Origin: Zantedeschia hybrid cultivar
Lineage: Eukaryota; Streptophyta; Magnoliopsida; Alismatales; Araceae
Length of the DNA stretch: 64,000 nt
Direction of reading: 5' to 3'
NCBI GenBank assembly: GCA_030544215.1
Contig: JARZZO010000014.1
Coordinates: 543,886-607,885, forward strand
Shown: piece after piece, positions 34,150-45,983 of the stretch
Numbering within the stretch: position 1 is the stretch's first letter
Layout of the letters: each line of letters starts with the position of its first letter
Notes under the pieces: model-generated
The model's database searches: none
What the model saw: the letters and a program-made list of their open reading frames with translations, nothing else
What the model was told of the DNA's origin: nothing
Translations under genes and position numbers: made by a program

Positions 34150-34152
34150 TTA

Positions 34153-35747
34153 GAGACTGATGCACTCGACTGTTTGGGAAAATCCTAACAACTTCAAAAA
34201 AAAATTCTGTCTTCCAACTTTAGAGAGCATTACCATTTGGTAACACTTATGAAAAAGGTGGATTGTGAAAACTTTAGTAATACCTAATTTTTTTAAAATA
34301 TATAAATTTTAATTATGAAAATCTCATAATCTTATTTAGGTATTTGGATATTTGTATATCATAATTTTTAGAGATATATTTACTCTGTTATTTTATTCTT
34401 GTTGATAGAAAAGTAAGAAAACATACCTATTATTGTCTTTTCTCCATTTTCTCTTGGAAATTCATGTAAAAGCTTAATTGTATAGTTTTTGAGGATTATT
34501 AGATTTGTGTCTTTCGCTCCCTTCCTAATCTCTCTTTATGTAAGTCAATATATATTTCTTGATTCATTTGGTTGAGATTTTATCTTTTCAATAAATTCCA
34601 ATCATTGAAGAATCTATAATTCATAATCTGTTCTAATTCCGAACGGTGAATCATTAGTGCCTAGCTAGTTGTGCAAGAATTCCATCACGCTGTTCATCGT
34701 GCCATCGAATTGGATGTCCCCTTAGCCATGACCTGATTCATCACCTCTCATCTCTTGTGAGTTGTTTCTCCCTAAATTATGGGTTATTTGTTTCATGTAA
34801 AACTTTGTCATTTACCAGTTTTTAAAATTTTATAATTTTAAAATCAAAGAATATTTGTTTGGTTGCTTGTAAAATAAAATAAGAGAATGTTTCAATCTTC
34901 TTATTTTGATTTATACTAATGTAAACCACAAGAAAGAAAAATTGGATTGCCAAGTGGGTAGGCAAGGTCCATATTTGATTTTATTTTTCACTATTTTACT
35001 TCATTCTAAACATCTAAAAACACTGTAAAATAAAATAATTATTTTAAATTATATTATTGTATGATAAAACAAAAAACCCTTGTAGAGTGAAATTCATATG
35101 TGCCCTTCCTCGTAGTCTACTTACATAAGTCAGAACACTAGGGTGTCATTTATTTGTTACTATTTTGCCACTATCATCTATTATCGTCACATTTGAAATT
35201 TGATACATGAAATAATAATTTTTTATATTTTTAATTTATATTTTATTTTTTATATTTTTAAAAATAAAATATGTACACATCCAATTAACGGTTACGATTG
35301 AATTTCATGATCGGACACAATCACACAATAAAAATTAAACTCTAAGAAATTGAAACAACGTTAAGGGGGATATTGAGTATTTAAAAATATATGATAATTT
35401 TATTTTTTAAAAAACAGGAGAATGAGGTAGAACTACCATAGCAAGCCACATTCTAACATTTCTCAGTGAGAGGATAATTTTTTTATTAATAAGAAGATTT
35501 TCTGTTATCACTTTCTTAGCTCTTGGATTTATAAAAGTTAATTATATCTCATATGTTGTGATGCCAAAATAGATAGGAGAAGAAAGAAATAGAATATCTT
35601 TTCTCAATATTTTTTTGAAAAAAAAATTGACAATTTGATCGAGACTGGGTTGACAGCACCGCACTCCAGGGGAATGCCTCATCCTTGGAGTGTTCTGACT
35701 CCAAGGATGGCACGGCCGGCCGTCCCAAGTGGGTCTGAATGGCCTAA
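34153..35747. other. intergenic, AT-rich, between MITE and Harbinger
   Basis: It holds a MITE-like repeat at 34781-35079. Near the right end is a perfect 12-bp inverted repeat (CATCCTTGGAGT, 35680-35691, and its complement at 35698-35709) around a 6-bp loop. No gene was seen. Confidence 0.45.
34781..35079. repeat. MITE-like inverted-end repeat (299 bp)
   Basis: The left end is GGGTTATTTGTTTCAT; the right end read on the minus strand is GGGTTTTTTGTTTTAT. The interior is AT-rich. A matching target duplication was not found, so the call is tentative. Confidence 0.5.
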
Positions 35748-36511
35748 GCCTTGCTTTGTTTGCGGAATAGGCCCGGAATAGGGTCTCTTATTCTACTTAA
35801 ACCCTTTAACCCAGTTTGGCGGAGGGCATTGCTTAACCCAGGGTGGTATGCCTTGTACCCGGTTTAAGTGGAATAGGGGCAAAACCCGGCTGTCGTCCTC
35901 CCAAGCTCCCACCAGGTCACGGGCACTTCCTCTTCGTCACTAGCTGTCCGCCATCACGAAGCTTCGTTCTCCTTCTCCCAAGTTTGCTTCTTCCTTCTCC
36001 TCCCCTCTGTCCGATCCTTGCCTGCTGCAAGAGAAGCACACCACGAAGCCCGTTCAATACGCTTTCTTCTCATCCAGTCAAACAAGGCGCGGCTAGGGCA
36101 TCGAGCCCACTCTGTGAGCTCTTCCCAACGGCCTGATCTACACAGGGAAGCTTCAGACTCGCGTCCTTTTGCAGCGTCTGGGCGTATCACCATCTCATCC
36201 ATCCCTATGCTTTGCCTTGTTTAAAGAGAGGGTTTCCCCCTCCCCTTCCGAAACGAGGATGCAAGAGAGAGGACTTCTTCAAACATTAGGCGCTGCTCGT
36301 TCCCCCTACGGATCGTTCTCCAGTCACCGCCTTCCGACCGGCCATCGTTCGTCGGTGACATTGTCTTCTTCATCCTCCAACGCAGAGCCCATCAGTGCAA
36401 GGAACTTCTGGTTAGAGCATCAATCACGTTTTCCTTTTTTTGCATATTCTACCGGATACATCTCTCCTACACCGGTTTTATATATAGCCCCATGGTTGCA
36501 TCAGTTTCCCT

Positions 36512-37035
36512 CTACCACGGTCACTCATCTATGCTGGTGAAGTTTTTTGATCAACCCTCTCTTCCGAGACCATTCTAACTAGATTTCAAAATATGGGAGC
36601 TTGTCATGAAATCTATCTAAATTTTCATCACAAAATAGCCCGACGACCTCATTTTACAGAAGAGAATGGCTTCCAATGGGCGCCCATTCTGAAACCTGCC
36701 AGATGACTTTAGTCACAACCAGACAACATTCCTGTCCCTCTTTTGGTAATAGGTCGAACACTGACCGCGCGAGGCCCATCTCTCTACACTTCATACACGG
36801 CAATCAACCCATTCTACCACGGTCACTCATCTTGCCATTCTCCCTATGTTGGTGAAGTTTTTTGATGAATCATCTCTTGGGTCGAGACCATTCATCACAG
36901 TGTGTTATTTGGAATATATGGGTTTGTCATGACTCCGTCTTGGATATTTTTCTCAACTTCGAATTTGCCTTCACAAACCAGCCCGACAACCTCATTTTAC
37001 CTCAATGGCTTCCAATGGGCGCCCGTTCTAACAAT
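36512..37035. repeat. diverged direct duplication, about 300 bp period
   Basis: The phrase CTACCACGGTCACTCATC at 36512 recurs at 36814. Each copy is followed by GGTGAAGTTTTTTGAT, CGACCTCATTTTAC-like text and GGCTTCCAATGGGCGCCC. The two copies are diverged by indels. This is part of the long 5' region of the Harbinger element. Confidence 0.7.
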
Positions 37036-37125
37036 GGATATGCCATATTAGGAAAAGCTTGCAGTTAATAAGGTTTGGAAATAGAGGAAATCATTTTCAT
37101 TTTTTTCACAACCAATCAATTATCT

Positions 37126-38060
37126 AGAAATTGTTTTTACTTTACCATCTTGTTATCACAGTTATTACTTGTTATCCATGTTTATTAAAAATCATGCAAA
37201 ACATGTTATCCATGTTCCATCTTGTTTCCTACTTTGGCATCTCCAAATAAGCATGTTATAAACTGTTTTACCATCTTTGAAACTATGTTACCATCTTCCA
37301 TCACAGTTAGTTGTTTGGCAAGAAATAATGCCTACAGCCTACATTTGGATCATGCTTATTAGAAATTGTTTTTACTTTACCATCTTGTTATCACAGTTAT
37401 TACTTGTTATCCATGTTTATTAAAAATCATGCAAAACATGTTATCCATGTTCCATCTTGTTTCCTACTTTGGCATCTCCAAATAGGCATGTTATAAACTG
37501 TTTTACCATCTTTGAAACTGTGTTACCATCTTCCATCACAGTTAGTTGTCTGGCAAGAAATAATGCCTACAGCCTACATTTGGATCATGTTTATTAAATT
37601 TTTTTTTTACTTTACCATCTTGTTATCACAGTTATTACTTGTTATCTATGTTTATTAAAAATCATGCAAAACATGTTATCCATGTTCCATTTTGTTTCCT
37701 ACTTTGGCATCTCCAAATAGACATGTTATAAACTGTTTTACCATCTTTAAAACTGTGTTACCATCTTCCATCACAGTTAGTTGTCTGGCAAGAAATAATG
37801 CCTACAGCCTACATTTGGATCATGTTTATTAAAAATTGTTTTTACTTTACCATCTTGTTACCACAGTTATTACTTGTTATCCATGTTTATTAAAAATCAT
37901 GCAAAACATGTTATCCATGTTCCATCTTGTTTTCTACTTTGGCATCTCCAAATAGACATGTTATAAACTGTTTTACCATCTTTGAAACTGTGTTACCATC
38001 TTCCATCACAGTTAGTTGTCTGGCAAGAAATAATGCCTACATCCTACATTTGGATCATGC
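37126..38060. repeat. tandem array, 235 bp x 4
   Basis: Equivalent points recur every 235 bp (for example TTTACCATCT phases at 37376, 37611 and 37846). Copies differ by only a few bases. Each unit contains CAAAACATGTTATCCATG, TTGGCATCTCCAAATA and ATAATGCCTACA. The unit has no coding frame and lies upstream of ORF1. Confidence 0.95.
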
Positions 38061-39712
38061 CAACATTCTCATATATATAGGATAGGAATTTGGCAATAAC
38101 CCATTCTGGATGAACACGTCGGGTCTTAACCACACTCTTCAAAATTTGGAAGACACATTTTTTATTTGAGTTGAATCAGTTGTTATATGCTTAATAACAA
38201 AGTCATGCATAACTTTTATGCACCCATTTAGTTGGGACATATATGCCTTCAGCCACTGAAGCGTGGCTGACTTAAAAGAGGGATAGGGACGTGGGCAGAA
38301 AACTCGACAATCTGAAATTGGATGATTTAGACATCACAATTTAACATCTTCAGCATTCTCGATATACAATAAGCTATAAAACCTTGTTCGTCTAGCATGT
38401 AAATTCCCAATCACCTGTTGTTCTCAATTGACTTCTACCTATGGCATTACAAACTGTTTTGAAATCATAATATTTACGTCAAACTGTTTTATTTTGTTAT
38501 GCCCATTTTTTGTTGCCATTCTGACTTTTATTTTGAGCATTCCCTCCAAGTGTGATTGTTTAACTGTTTATGGCAGATCTATCATTAGAATATTTTGTAA
38601 TGGCTGTTTTTGTTGTCTTTTCTATTTTCCTTTTGAACATTGCTTCCAAATGTGGCTGTTGTTGGCAAACTCATAACAGAGAATCAGGAGTAGTACTGAG
38701 GGTGGATGGGGCCTGCCTTTATGTGGGTTTCTTCCTTTCTTCATGGCTTTCACAATCTCCGGTTGGGACTTGACTGTTTTTTGGATAGACAGGTTGGGGA
38801 AAGGAAATGGGTTGGTTAATGATGCAATGGTGGTCCTTGGGTGGGTCCACAAGATGTTGATTGATGGGTACTACAAACCCATCTGCAATTATGCTGGATA
38901 GGTAGGGAAGGGAGCGTGTGCTAAGGGCCAGGCATGAATGGAAGAAGACCATGGACTTTAGGCAGCAGCTAAAAATTCCATTGCAACACGACCACCCATT
39001 TTCCTAACTTCCATAAGTAAGTTTTGGGAAGTTCTCCAAACCTAGCATCAGTCTATAACATAGGTCTCAGAGCTCAAGTCACCTCTACATTTATTTCTCC
39101 ATGAAAATTTTATTAGGGCAACTCAAGTCAATATTTGCAGCATGACGGTGCTGCTTTCTACTGCAATAGAATTGAAACAAGAAATGCCATCTGTCATAGT
39201 GAAACTCAAATAAAATTAAACTCTCTTATTTAGAAAAATATGATCCTTCAGTTTTTCAGCGTTTACCACATCTTCATGTGGCCCTTCAGATTTTCTTTTG
39301 TCTTGCTGATTTGTTATTCTTGTTATTGTGAGATGCGCTTTATGTAAGTCCTTTTTTGTTGTACATAAATGTAGCTTTTTATCTCCTCCTTCCATGTTCC
39401 AACATTTTTATCTCCTTCTTATTATATTCTTATCTAAGTCTTACACTAATGCCGCCCTTGCCTCATGCATGATTATTTTGAGAATGGTCATTTAGGAGGG
39501 CGAGAAAGCGGACAAGGACGATGTCTAACAGTGGTGTGTTCTCTTGCCCCTCATTTCGACTTCTTTTCCCACAGTGAACTTATTACTTGTATTAGTTTCC
39601 TTTTAAATGCATCATTGTCCTTCCTTTAAAATGAGATACTTTGATTACATCAATTTTTTGCTTTTTTTGGATTGTTGTTTGCCCTAATATTAAAGGTGGC
39701 GGAACAAAACGT
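38061..39712. other. Harbinger leader region before ORF1
   Basis: AT-rich sequence without a recognised protein. Short frames at 38428-38773 are hydrophobic by composition. T-rich sequence before 39713 could include introns of the ORF1 transcript. Confidence 0.4.
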
Positions 39713-40830
39713 ATGTCCTCCGGAGAGGAGAAGACGACTCGAGGCACTCGAGCTGCCAACTTCAATGAGGCCCAAGATCGAGTCCTCATAGGTCTCCTTA
39801 CAGAGCAGTTTGATAAGCATAACTGCATCGAAGGAACCTTCAAGCCAGGGGTTTGGCGTGAAATCGTTGGAGTGTTTAATAGCACAACGCACCTGGACTA
39901 CAAAGATTCCACGTTGAAAAATCGATATAAAACCCTTAAGAAAAATTACAACTTTTTGCGTGTACTTCTTGAGCAAAGGACTGGGTGGGGCTGGGATGAT
40001 ATAAACAAGATACCCTTCCCTGGACATCAGGACTCTTGGGACGACGTCCTATCAGTAAGCATCTCCCATGATCAACTTTAGTTTTCTGCACACAACTTTA
40101 TATTATCCATACTTTCACACACCATATTTTTCTTCATTTTCAGTCACGTCAACATTATAGCTCCCTCAGAGGCAAGCCCTTCCCATTTAAGGCCGAGATG
40201 GAATACCTAGTCAGCAACATCACAGCGTTTGGTCCAGATGCTGAGGGAACCCGCCGTAAATGCAGTGTGCCTGATTACAGTCCCGATCAACCTAACACTG
40301 AGTACAATATGCGTACTCAGTCGCAGCGCACACCCGTCAATGACTTTCTTGCCGCACTTCAGGGAGAGCAAGAAGATAACGACTTTGTCATAGGTGTCTC
40401 CGCCGCCCAAATGGCTTCCCCTCCTACACCCCAAACTAGAACCATGGTCTCGAACAGTGAGGTCAACTCTCCGCGCAAGAAACGTGTTTCCTCGAATATG
40501 AAGGGAAAGGCAATTCAGGACCCCACTGTGATCATGGATTTTATTGATGTTGTTCGAAAGAGGACTGACCTTGTCATAGATTTACGTGCAGAAAGGGCTT
40601 CTATGGTATCCGTCCCTACATCCTTGATCCAGACACAACCCACAGCCCAGAAGCCAGATCGTATTCTTTCTATGAAGGAGTGCATAGACGCATTACGAGA
40701 GGTTCCTGGCCTACATCCAGACTTGTTCGTGAGTTCCTTGGATCTCTTCAAGGATGCGGGGAATCGCGCAATATTTATGAACCTGAATAATGAGGAGAAG
40801 ATCCGATGGATGTTACACCATGTGGGGTAG
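39713..40830 (+). CDS. Harbinger ORF1, Myb/SANT-like DNA-binding protein
   Basis: The coding sequence joins 39713-40054 and 40144-40830, giving 342 residues. The intron has ATCA|GTAAGC and TTTTCAG|TCACG ends and phase 0; skipping it would stop translation soon after. The N-terminal 100 residues match the plant Myb/SANT-like domain of Harbinger ORF1: the W/F-rich pattern NFNEAQDRVLIGLLTEQ, TFKPGVWREI, LKNRYKTLKKNYNFL and GWGWD. ORF1 proteins of this family bind the element's DNA and help bring transposase into the nucleus. The C-terminal part (ALREVPGLHPDLFVSSLDLF, KIRWMLHHV) is also typical of these proteins. No stop or shift is seen. Confidence 0.85.
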
Positions 40831-41081
40831 TTGATTTGTAATTTTTTAGATGTTGACTTGGATGATGTATTCGGCTAATATCTATTTTCAGTTGTGTAAT
40901 ACGTACGTTCTTCTTCAGACTTGTTGTTAGTGATTTATTATGTTAACTTGGATTATGTGTTGACTTGTAACTCCTATTCGGATTTCTTATATTCTTATTC
41001 ATAGTTGTTGCGTGCTCACTATGTTTTAGTTCCATGGGTACTCATCTAAGTAAATGCAGATACTTTCTTATGTATGTAGGT

Positions 41082-42804
41082 ATGGGACGGTACAAATGTT
41101 ATGTCGTTTGGGTTGGGCGTGAGCCAGGACTTTATTTCAGTTGGCTTGAATGTTTTGCCCAAGTTAATGGGTACCCAGGGGCTCGTTATAAGGGCTTCCA
41201 TTCAATTGAGGAGGCTGAGTGTGCGTTCTCTAGTATTGTCCAACAACGTCCAGAGAGACGAACAGAAGTTCCTCGGTATTACGATGTGTCCAGCACATCT
41301 GAGCAACTACTTGCAAGGGCACCTGCTTCATTTACTCGCGCTGCTCAATTTGACTGGCAACTGTGTCATTGTAGTCATCCTTCTCATCGTGTTACTTACC
41401 ATTCTACTTATGTCTATCTGAACTTTCTAATTTGCCAGTGTACTTTCTTATGTATGTATTTTGGTCTGAGTAAGGCTTATGGAAAATTCTGTCCCACTTA
41501 TTACAATGTCTTCTATGTAGAATTTATTGATGTTGTATTGGAGTTCCTAGAAGAGGACGAAGAAGTGTTGAATGTGATCGAGGAGACAATTATTGAGCAC
41601 ATTGAGAATGAATACGTTCCACGGGTACGCCGACGTATGCATAACTCTGCTCTATCCGGCCACACATGGATCCATGAGATATTAGACGGCCATGACGAAA
41701 GGTCTTACCACATGTTTCGAGTGCATCCTTCTATGTTTTTACGACTCCGTGACCTACTTGTGAGTCATGGCCTTTTGAGGGACTCGCGGCATGTGACAGC
41801 GACAGAGCAATTTGGTATGTTCCTATATGCTGCCGGCCATGGCGTTGCAACGGGAGCCATGTGCGAGCGGTTCCAACACTCTTCTCATACTATTAATCGA
41901 TACGTGAACTTGGTCACAAACCAGATAGCTGAGTTAAAGTACGACTTTATTCAGTTGCCTACACACGCTCAGGTTCGTGAGTGTCATCCGCACATCCGGG
42001 GAAAGCAAACGTTCTACTCGTACTTCAAAGTGACCACATTACTACTGTGCATTTTTGACGTTCGTCGTGATGTACATGTACACATTGACTGATAAATGTT
42101 CTTCCACACATCTTCTTTGTACAACCATGTAGGATGCGATTGGAGCCATCGACGGCACGCATGTGTTGGCAAATGTGCCACGGATAGTGCACGGACGATT
42201 CCGAAACCGCAAAGGTGTCATCACCCAGAATGTCATGGGTGTCGTGTCGTTCGACCTCACCTTCCAATACGTTGCAGTTGGTTGGGAAGGATCGGCTGCC
42301 GACATGCGCGTGCTTAGATGGGCTTTAGACGAAGGCGCATTCACTGTCCCTCGTGGAAAGTATTATCTGGTTGATTCTGGGTATGCAAACTCAAGTGGTT
42401 TCTTGGCTCCATATCGTAGCCAAAGATATCACTTGGCATCATTTCGCGGAGAACATAATGGGGCATATGCGAATAAAGAAGAGAAGTACAACCATCGTCA
42501 TGCTCAGCTAAGGAATGTTGTTGAGAGAGCATTCGGCGTCTTGAAGAATCGGTTTCAGACGCTAAAGGAGGGGAACATGTACCCCTGGGCGACACAGAGG
42601 AAGATGGTCATTGCATGCGCTGTTATTCACAACTTCATTCGTCGATCTCAGGGATATGATTATTACTTCAACTGCGAGAATAATGAAGAAGCAATTGGTA
42701 AGGATGGTGATGAGGATGTTCCCATTGACATCCCTCTAAGCCGGGCTGAGGTTACACTAGGAGGCCAGATTAGGGACTCGATTGCTAACGCACTCTGGAC
42801 ATGA
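41082..42804 (+). CDS. Harbinger DDE transposase with N-terminal RNase H1-N/viroplasmin-like domain
   Basis: The second splice is clear: TTCAAA|GTGACC (exon ends 42029) to CATGTAG|GATGCG (exon starts 42133), phase 0. It restores FYSYFK-DAIGAIDGTH. The catalytic triad is intact: Asp in GAIDGTH, Asp in YLVDSGYA, Glu in NVVERAFGVLK. Upstream, MHNSALSGHTWIHEIL and the helix-turn-helix-like part (TATEQFGMFLYAAGHG) are standard Harbinger. In the same open frame residues 6-50 read YVVWVGREPGLYFSWLECFA then QVNGYPGARYKGF and EEAECAF, matching the RNase H1 N-terminal/caulimovirus viroplasmin fold that binds RNA/DNA hybrids. The linker (41380-41520) looks intron-like; GTATGT near 41451 with ATGTAG at about 41520 could remove part of it in frame or out. 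Without that intron the protein has 539 residues. A start at 41034 is also possible. Confidence 0.8.
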
Positions 42805-43092
42805 GTTCTGTTCGTCATGCCTGCCTCCTCTTCGGTGCTTTGTTCCGCATGTCCCTTCTCATTTTACTTTATTGTCTGCTTGCATATGTCATGTTTGATT
42901 TTTCATATGCTTTATGTACGGATATTAGTTATTGCTTATGTTGAACATTTCTTTTTTAGTGCTTGATCTTATTCAACTGCGATCTTGTTTATTTTTATGA
43001 TTCTTTTCCAAATTAATTTATCTACTTTTTCCTTGACTTAAACATAGTACTAAGTACCTTTTTTTTTTTCCGCAGGAGAAATTAATATAAAT
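42805..43092. other. Harbinger transposase 3' flank
   Basis: T-rich sequence expected to hold the 3' UTR; no frame of interest. Confidence 0.5.
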
Positions 43093-43927
43093 GAGTCTAT
43101 TGAATGGATGGTTCCACTGCTTAGAGCAACCCCACTGGACAATGATTTTATCGAACCATCCTCCTGTTTTCGAGCCTGCGAACGGTGCATGGAATTTCGC
43201 AACCCTATCCATTGCCACACTGGGATGATCGGATGGCATCAGTGCAACCATATCTCAATGGGTTATTTGGATAGCAGGAGGACAAAATTACATGCTCCTC
43301 ATTCGCTTATTATGGGCAATGATGAAATAATAGAAATGAGTCTAGTAGTCGGATGGTTCTACTGGTTGGAGCAACCCCACTGGATAATGATTTTAGTGGA
43401 CAATGATAAGTTTCTATTTCTGAGCCTGCAAAGGACGCATGTCCATTGAGGATAGTTGGATACCAGGAGGGCAGAATTGCACGTTCCTAATTCGGTCATT
43501 ATGGGCGATGATGAAAAAATTTAATTGAGTCTATTGGTAGGATGGCTCCACTACTTGGAGCAACCCCAGTGGACAATGATAAGTTCCTATTTCTGAGCCT
43601 GCAAAGGACGCATGTCCATTGAGGATAGTTGGATACCAAGAGGGCAGAATTGCACGTTTCTAATTCGGTCATTATGGGCGATGATGAAAAAATTTAATTG
43701 AGTCTATTGGTAGGATGGCTCCACTGTTTGGAGCAACCCCAGTGGACAATGATAAGTTCTTATTTCTGAGCCTGCAAAGGACGCATGTCCATTGAGGATA
43801 GTTGGATACCAAGAGGACAGAATTGCACGTTCCTAATTCGATCATTATGGACGATGATGAAAAATTTTAATTGAGTCTATTGGTAGGATGGCTCCACTGC
43901 TTGGAGCAACCCCAGTGGACAATGATA
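43093..43927. repeat. tandem array, 173 bp x about 4.5, diverged at the left
   Basis: GAGTCTAT-like unit starts occur at 43093, 43338, 43527, 43700 and 43873. The last two spacings are exactly 173 bp, while the first are 245 and 189 bp. Shared text includes GGATGGCTCCACT, GGAGCAACCCCAGTGGACAA and GGACGCATGTCCATTGAGG. The array is non-coding and sits between the transposase and the right end. Confidence 0.9.
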
Positions 43928-44707
43928 TTTTGTATATTACGTACATGTTTCTGAGCCTTGAAATGATTAATATTTCACAGTGTACTAATAGATAGTGAGG
44001 TTATGGCAATGGTAGGTATTGTAATTTTAATGTTCTCATTTTTTACTTTAATTTCATATTTGTTGCATAGAATATATTAAAAATTTTTTAACAGGGGTAC
44101 AATGCGTACGTACTTCCAGGAGGCATTTTGCGTGTGGATTTAGTTAAAATGGAGGCTCATGAATGATGCATTATGGTGATTGTTTTTGTATATGTAATTT
44201 TTAGCATAATTGAATGTACGATCACAGAGTGTTAGACAAATTGAGGAAAACATAATTTTAATCACCAGATGTTACAAATTAAAATATTTTATTATAAATT
44301 TATTTTTAACAATATATTCTGTTAAATCATCAAATTTGAGTTTGAAAAGATAAAATAATTTAGCTTTAAAATTAATTTATACATTACTATTGTAACGTGT
44401 GTTACTAACAGGAAATAAAAATAAAAATAGTTGACAAACTCAATAATATTATACATATTAATAAGCAAGATTTGAAAAATATAAAAATTTAAAATAACAT
44501 ATGCAAGGACAACATGGGTATTTTGAACTCTTTATTCTCTTCTTTATTCTACTTATTCCTACCAAATCACTTGGAATAGCGCAGTGCAATTCTACTTATT
44601 CTGGGTGGAATACCAACTACTTACCAAACTAAAATACCTCTTATTCTGGTTTAAGAAATCCCTTCCTCCTTATTCTGGTTTAAACTATTCTGCAAACAAA
44701 CTGATAC
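43928..44707. other. right end of the Harbinger element
   Basis: AT-rich sequence ends in the subterminal block 44530-44707, where TTATTCT, GGAATA and GGTTTAA motifs recur as in the first 130 bp of the element. No gene. Confidence 0.6.
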
Positions 44708-44791
44708 TTAGAGTTACTTAATGGTCAAATGTTGCTCTAGGGATTGGCATTGTGGATTGCATGCCTAGCTATTAATTGGACAATGCTCCTT

Positions 44792-45766
44792 GTAGACGCA
44801 AATATTCCCTTCGGGGCTGATGAGGCAGAATCCGATTCAGCCCATTAAAACAAGCCCAACACAGATCAGCCCAGCAGCGGCAGTAAGAGGCCCCCTGGTA
44901 GCCTTCGGCCCGTAAGCGGCCCAGCGGCCCTCGGCCCAGCAAGCAGCCCAATGGTCCTCGGCCCGTCCGCGGCCTAAGCAACCTTTGGCCCGTCAGCGGC
45001 CCAATAGCCTTCGGCCCGTTAGCGGCACAGCAGCCCTCGGCCTAGTAGGCTTCGACCCGTCAGCGGCCCAACCCCCTTCGGCCCAATAGCCGTGTCCGGC
45101 CCACTCCGGTGGAGGACTAGGCACTATGGCAGTTTACCAGTAAGTCCGGAACATAGTCCTATATCGGCTACCACCGTTAACCATCATTTATCCTCCGCTA
45201 TAAATACACTGCTATTTATTGCCAAAGGTATGTCTTCGTGACCCTTAAGGACTACAGTCCAAAAAGCATTAAAACTATTTCTCCCATCTCTTTAACTTCC
45301 GAATCGAATCATCTTCGGAAGCTAACTTAACCGTCGAAGGGGGTTCCTAAGGGCCGAAGCCCGGGACTCCTACTGACCGGTTCTTCTTCTTTCTCTCCTG
45401 CAGGGACTCGGTTCGAATCTTCGCCGACCTCCCCGAGTCGGTCTCGGCCGCCGACTTCGGACTCCTCCCTCCGGTCTCGACGCCGTTCGCCGGCTGATCG
45501 TCCTCGCCCGAAGTTGCCCCGGCCCCGCACCGGCTGCGCTTCGACCAAAGGGACTTCGGTCGCACCTTCCGGAGGCTAGCCGACATCCGACCAAGCGACC
45601 CTCGGCTTCGGATCTTCGACTGCGTCTCTGCCTCCATCGCCTTCCGGATCTCCGTCGGGCCTCTTCACCGATCCGACCCAGCTCTGGATCCCAAACCTCG
45701 GATTCCAGCCTCGGAATCCGGTCGTGATAGCTTCGGCTACATCATGGGCTATTCTTTTGTAGTCGC
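44792..45766 (+). mobile_element. putative solo LTR with GC-rich minisatellite
   Basis: The sequence from TGTAGACGCAAAT to TTTTGTAGTCGCA has TG...CA ends and a strong TATA box (GCTATAAATACAC near 45199), as in a plant LTR. Before the TATA box about seven imperfect copies of a unit like CTTCGGCCCGTNAGCGGCCCA occupy 44880-45090. After it lie an acceptor-like TTTCTCTCCTGCAG and CTTCGG-rich text. No gag or pol lies next to it, so it would be a solo LTR, perhaps of a Ty3/gypsy family. Ends and family are tentative because no target duplication was found. Confidence 0.5.
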
Positions 45767-45983
45767 ACGTAAACCTTCCCCTTGACTTTGAAACTTATGG
45801 ATGCACAAGTGAGCATTGAGGATCCCAATTTTGACAGCAGGTTGTGGGCAAATCATGATAGGCGTGTGCAGCCATGGAATTCAAACCCACGCTCACATGA
45901 GTTGTGTAATGGTCCTTGTAGTGTTGGCAGAAGCTTATAGGACTCCAAAAGAAGAGGTATATGCCAATACAAATGAGTGAGTT

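Larger units (their letters stand above)
35748..44707 (+). mobile_element. autonomous-looking PIF/Harbinger transposon, about 9 kb
   Basis: It encodes both Harbinger proteins, a Myb/SANT-like ORF1 and a DDE transposase, on the + strand and both undamaged. Candidate ends are inverted around TTTGTTTGCGGAATAG (35755-35770) and, on the minus strand at the right end, TTTGTTTGCAGAATAG. Subterminal repeats of TTATTCT...TTTAAAC, GGAATA and TGGTATTCC types occur at both ends. TAA precedes the left end and TTA follows the right one, so the 3-bp duplication is imperfect or the ends are a few bases off. The element is unusually long because of leader sequence and two tandem arrays. Confidence 0.8.

Noticed and set aside
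35843..36540. Plus-strand frames of 97-123 codons near the left end of the Harbinger element
   Set aside because: They are Ser/Pro-rich with no known domain; more likely leader sequence of the element.
37126..38060. Regular repeats as a CRISPR array
   Set aside because: The 235-bp units are direct tandem copies without short repeats and unique spacers, and the DNA is a plant's.
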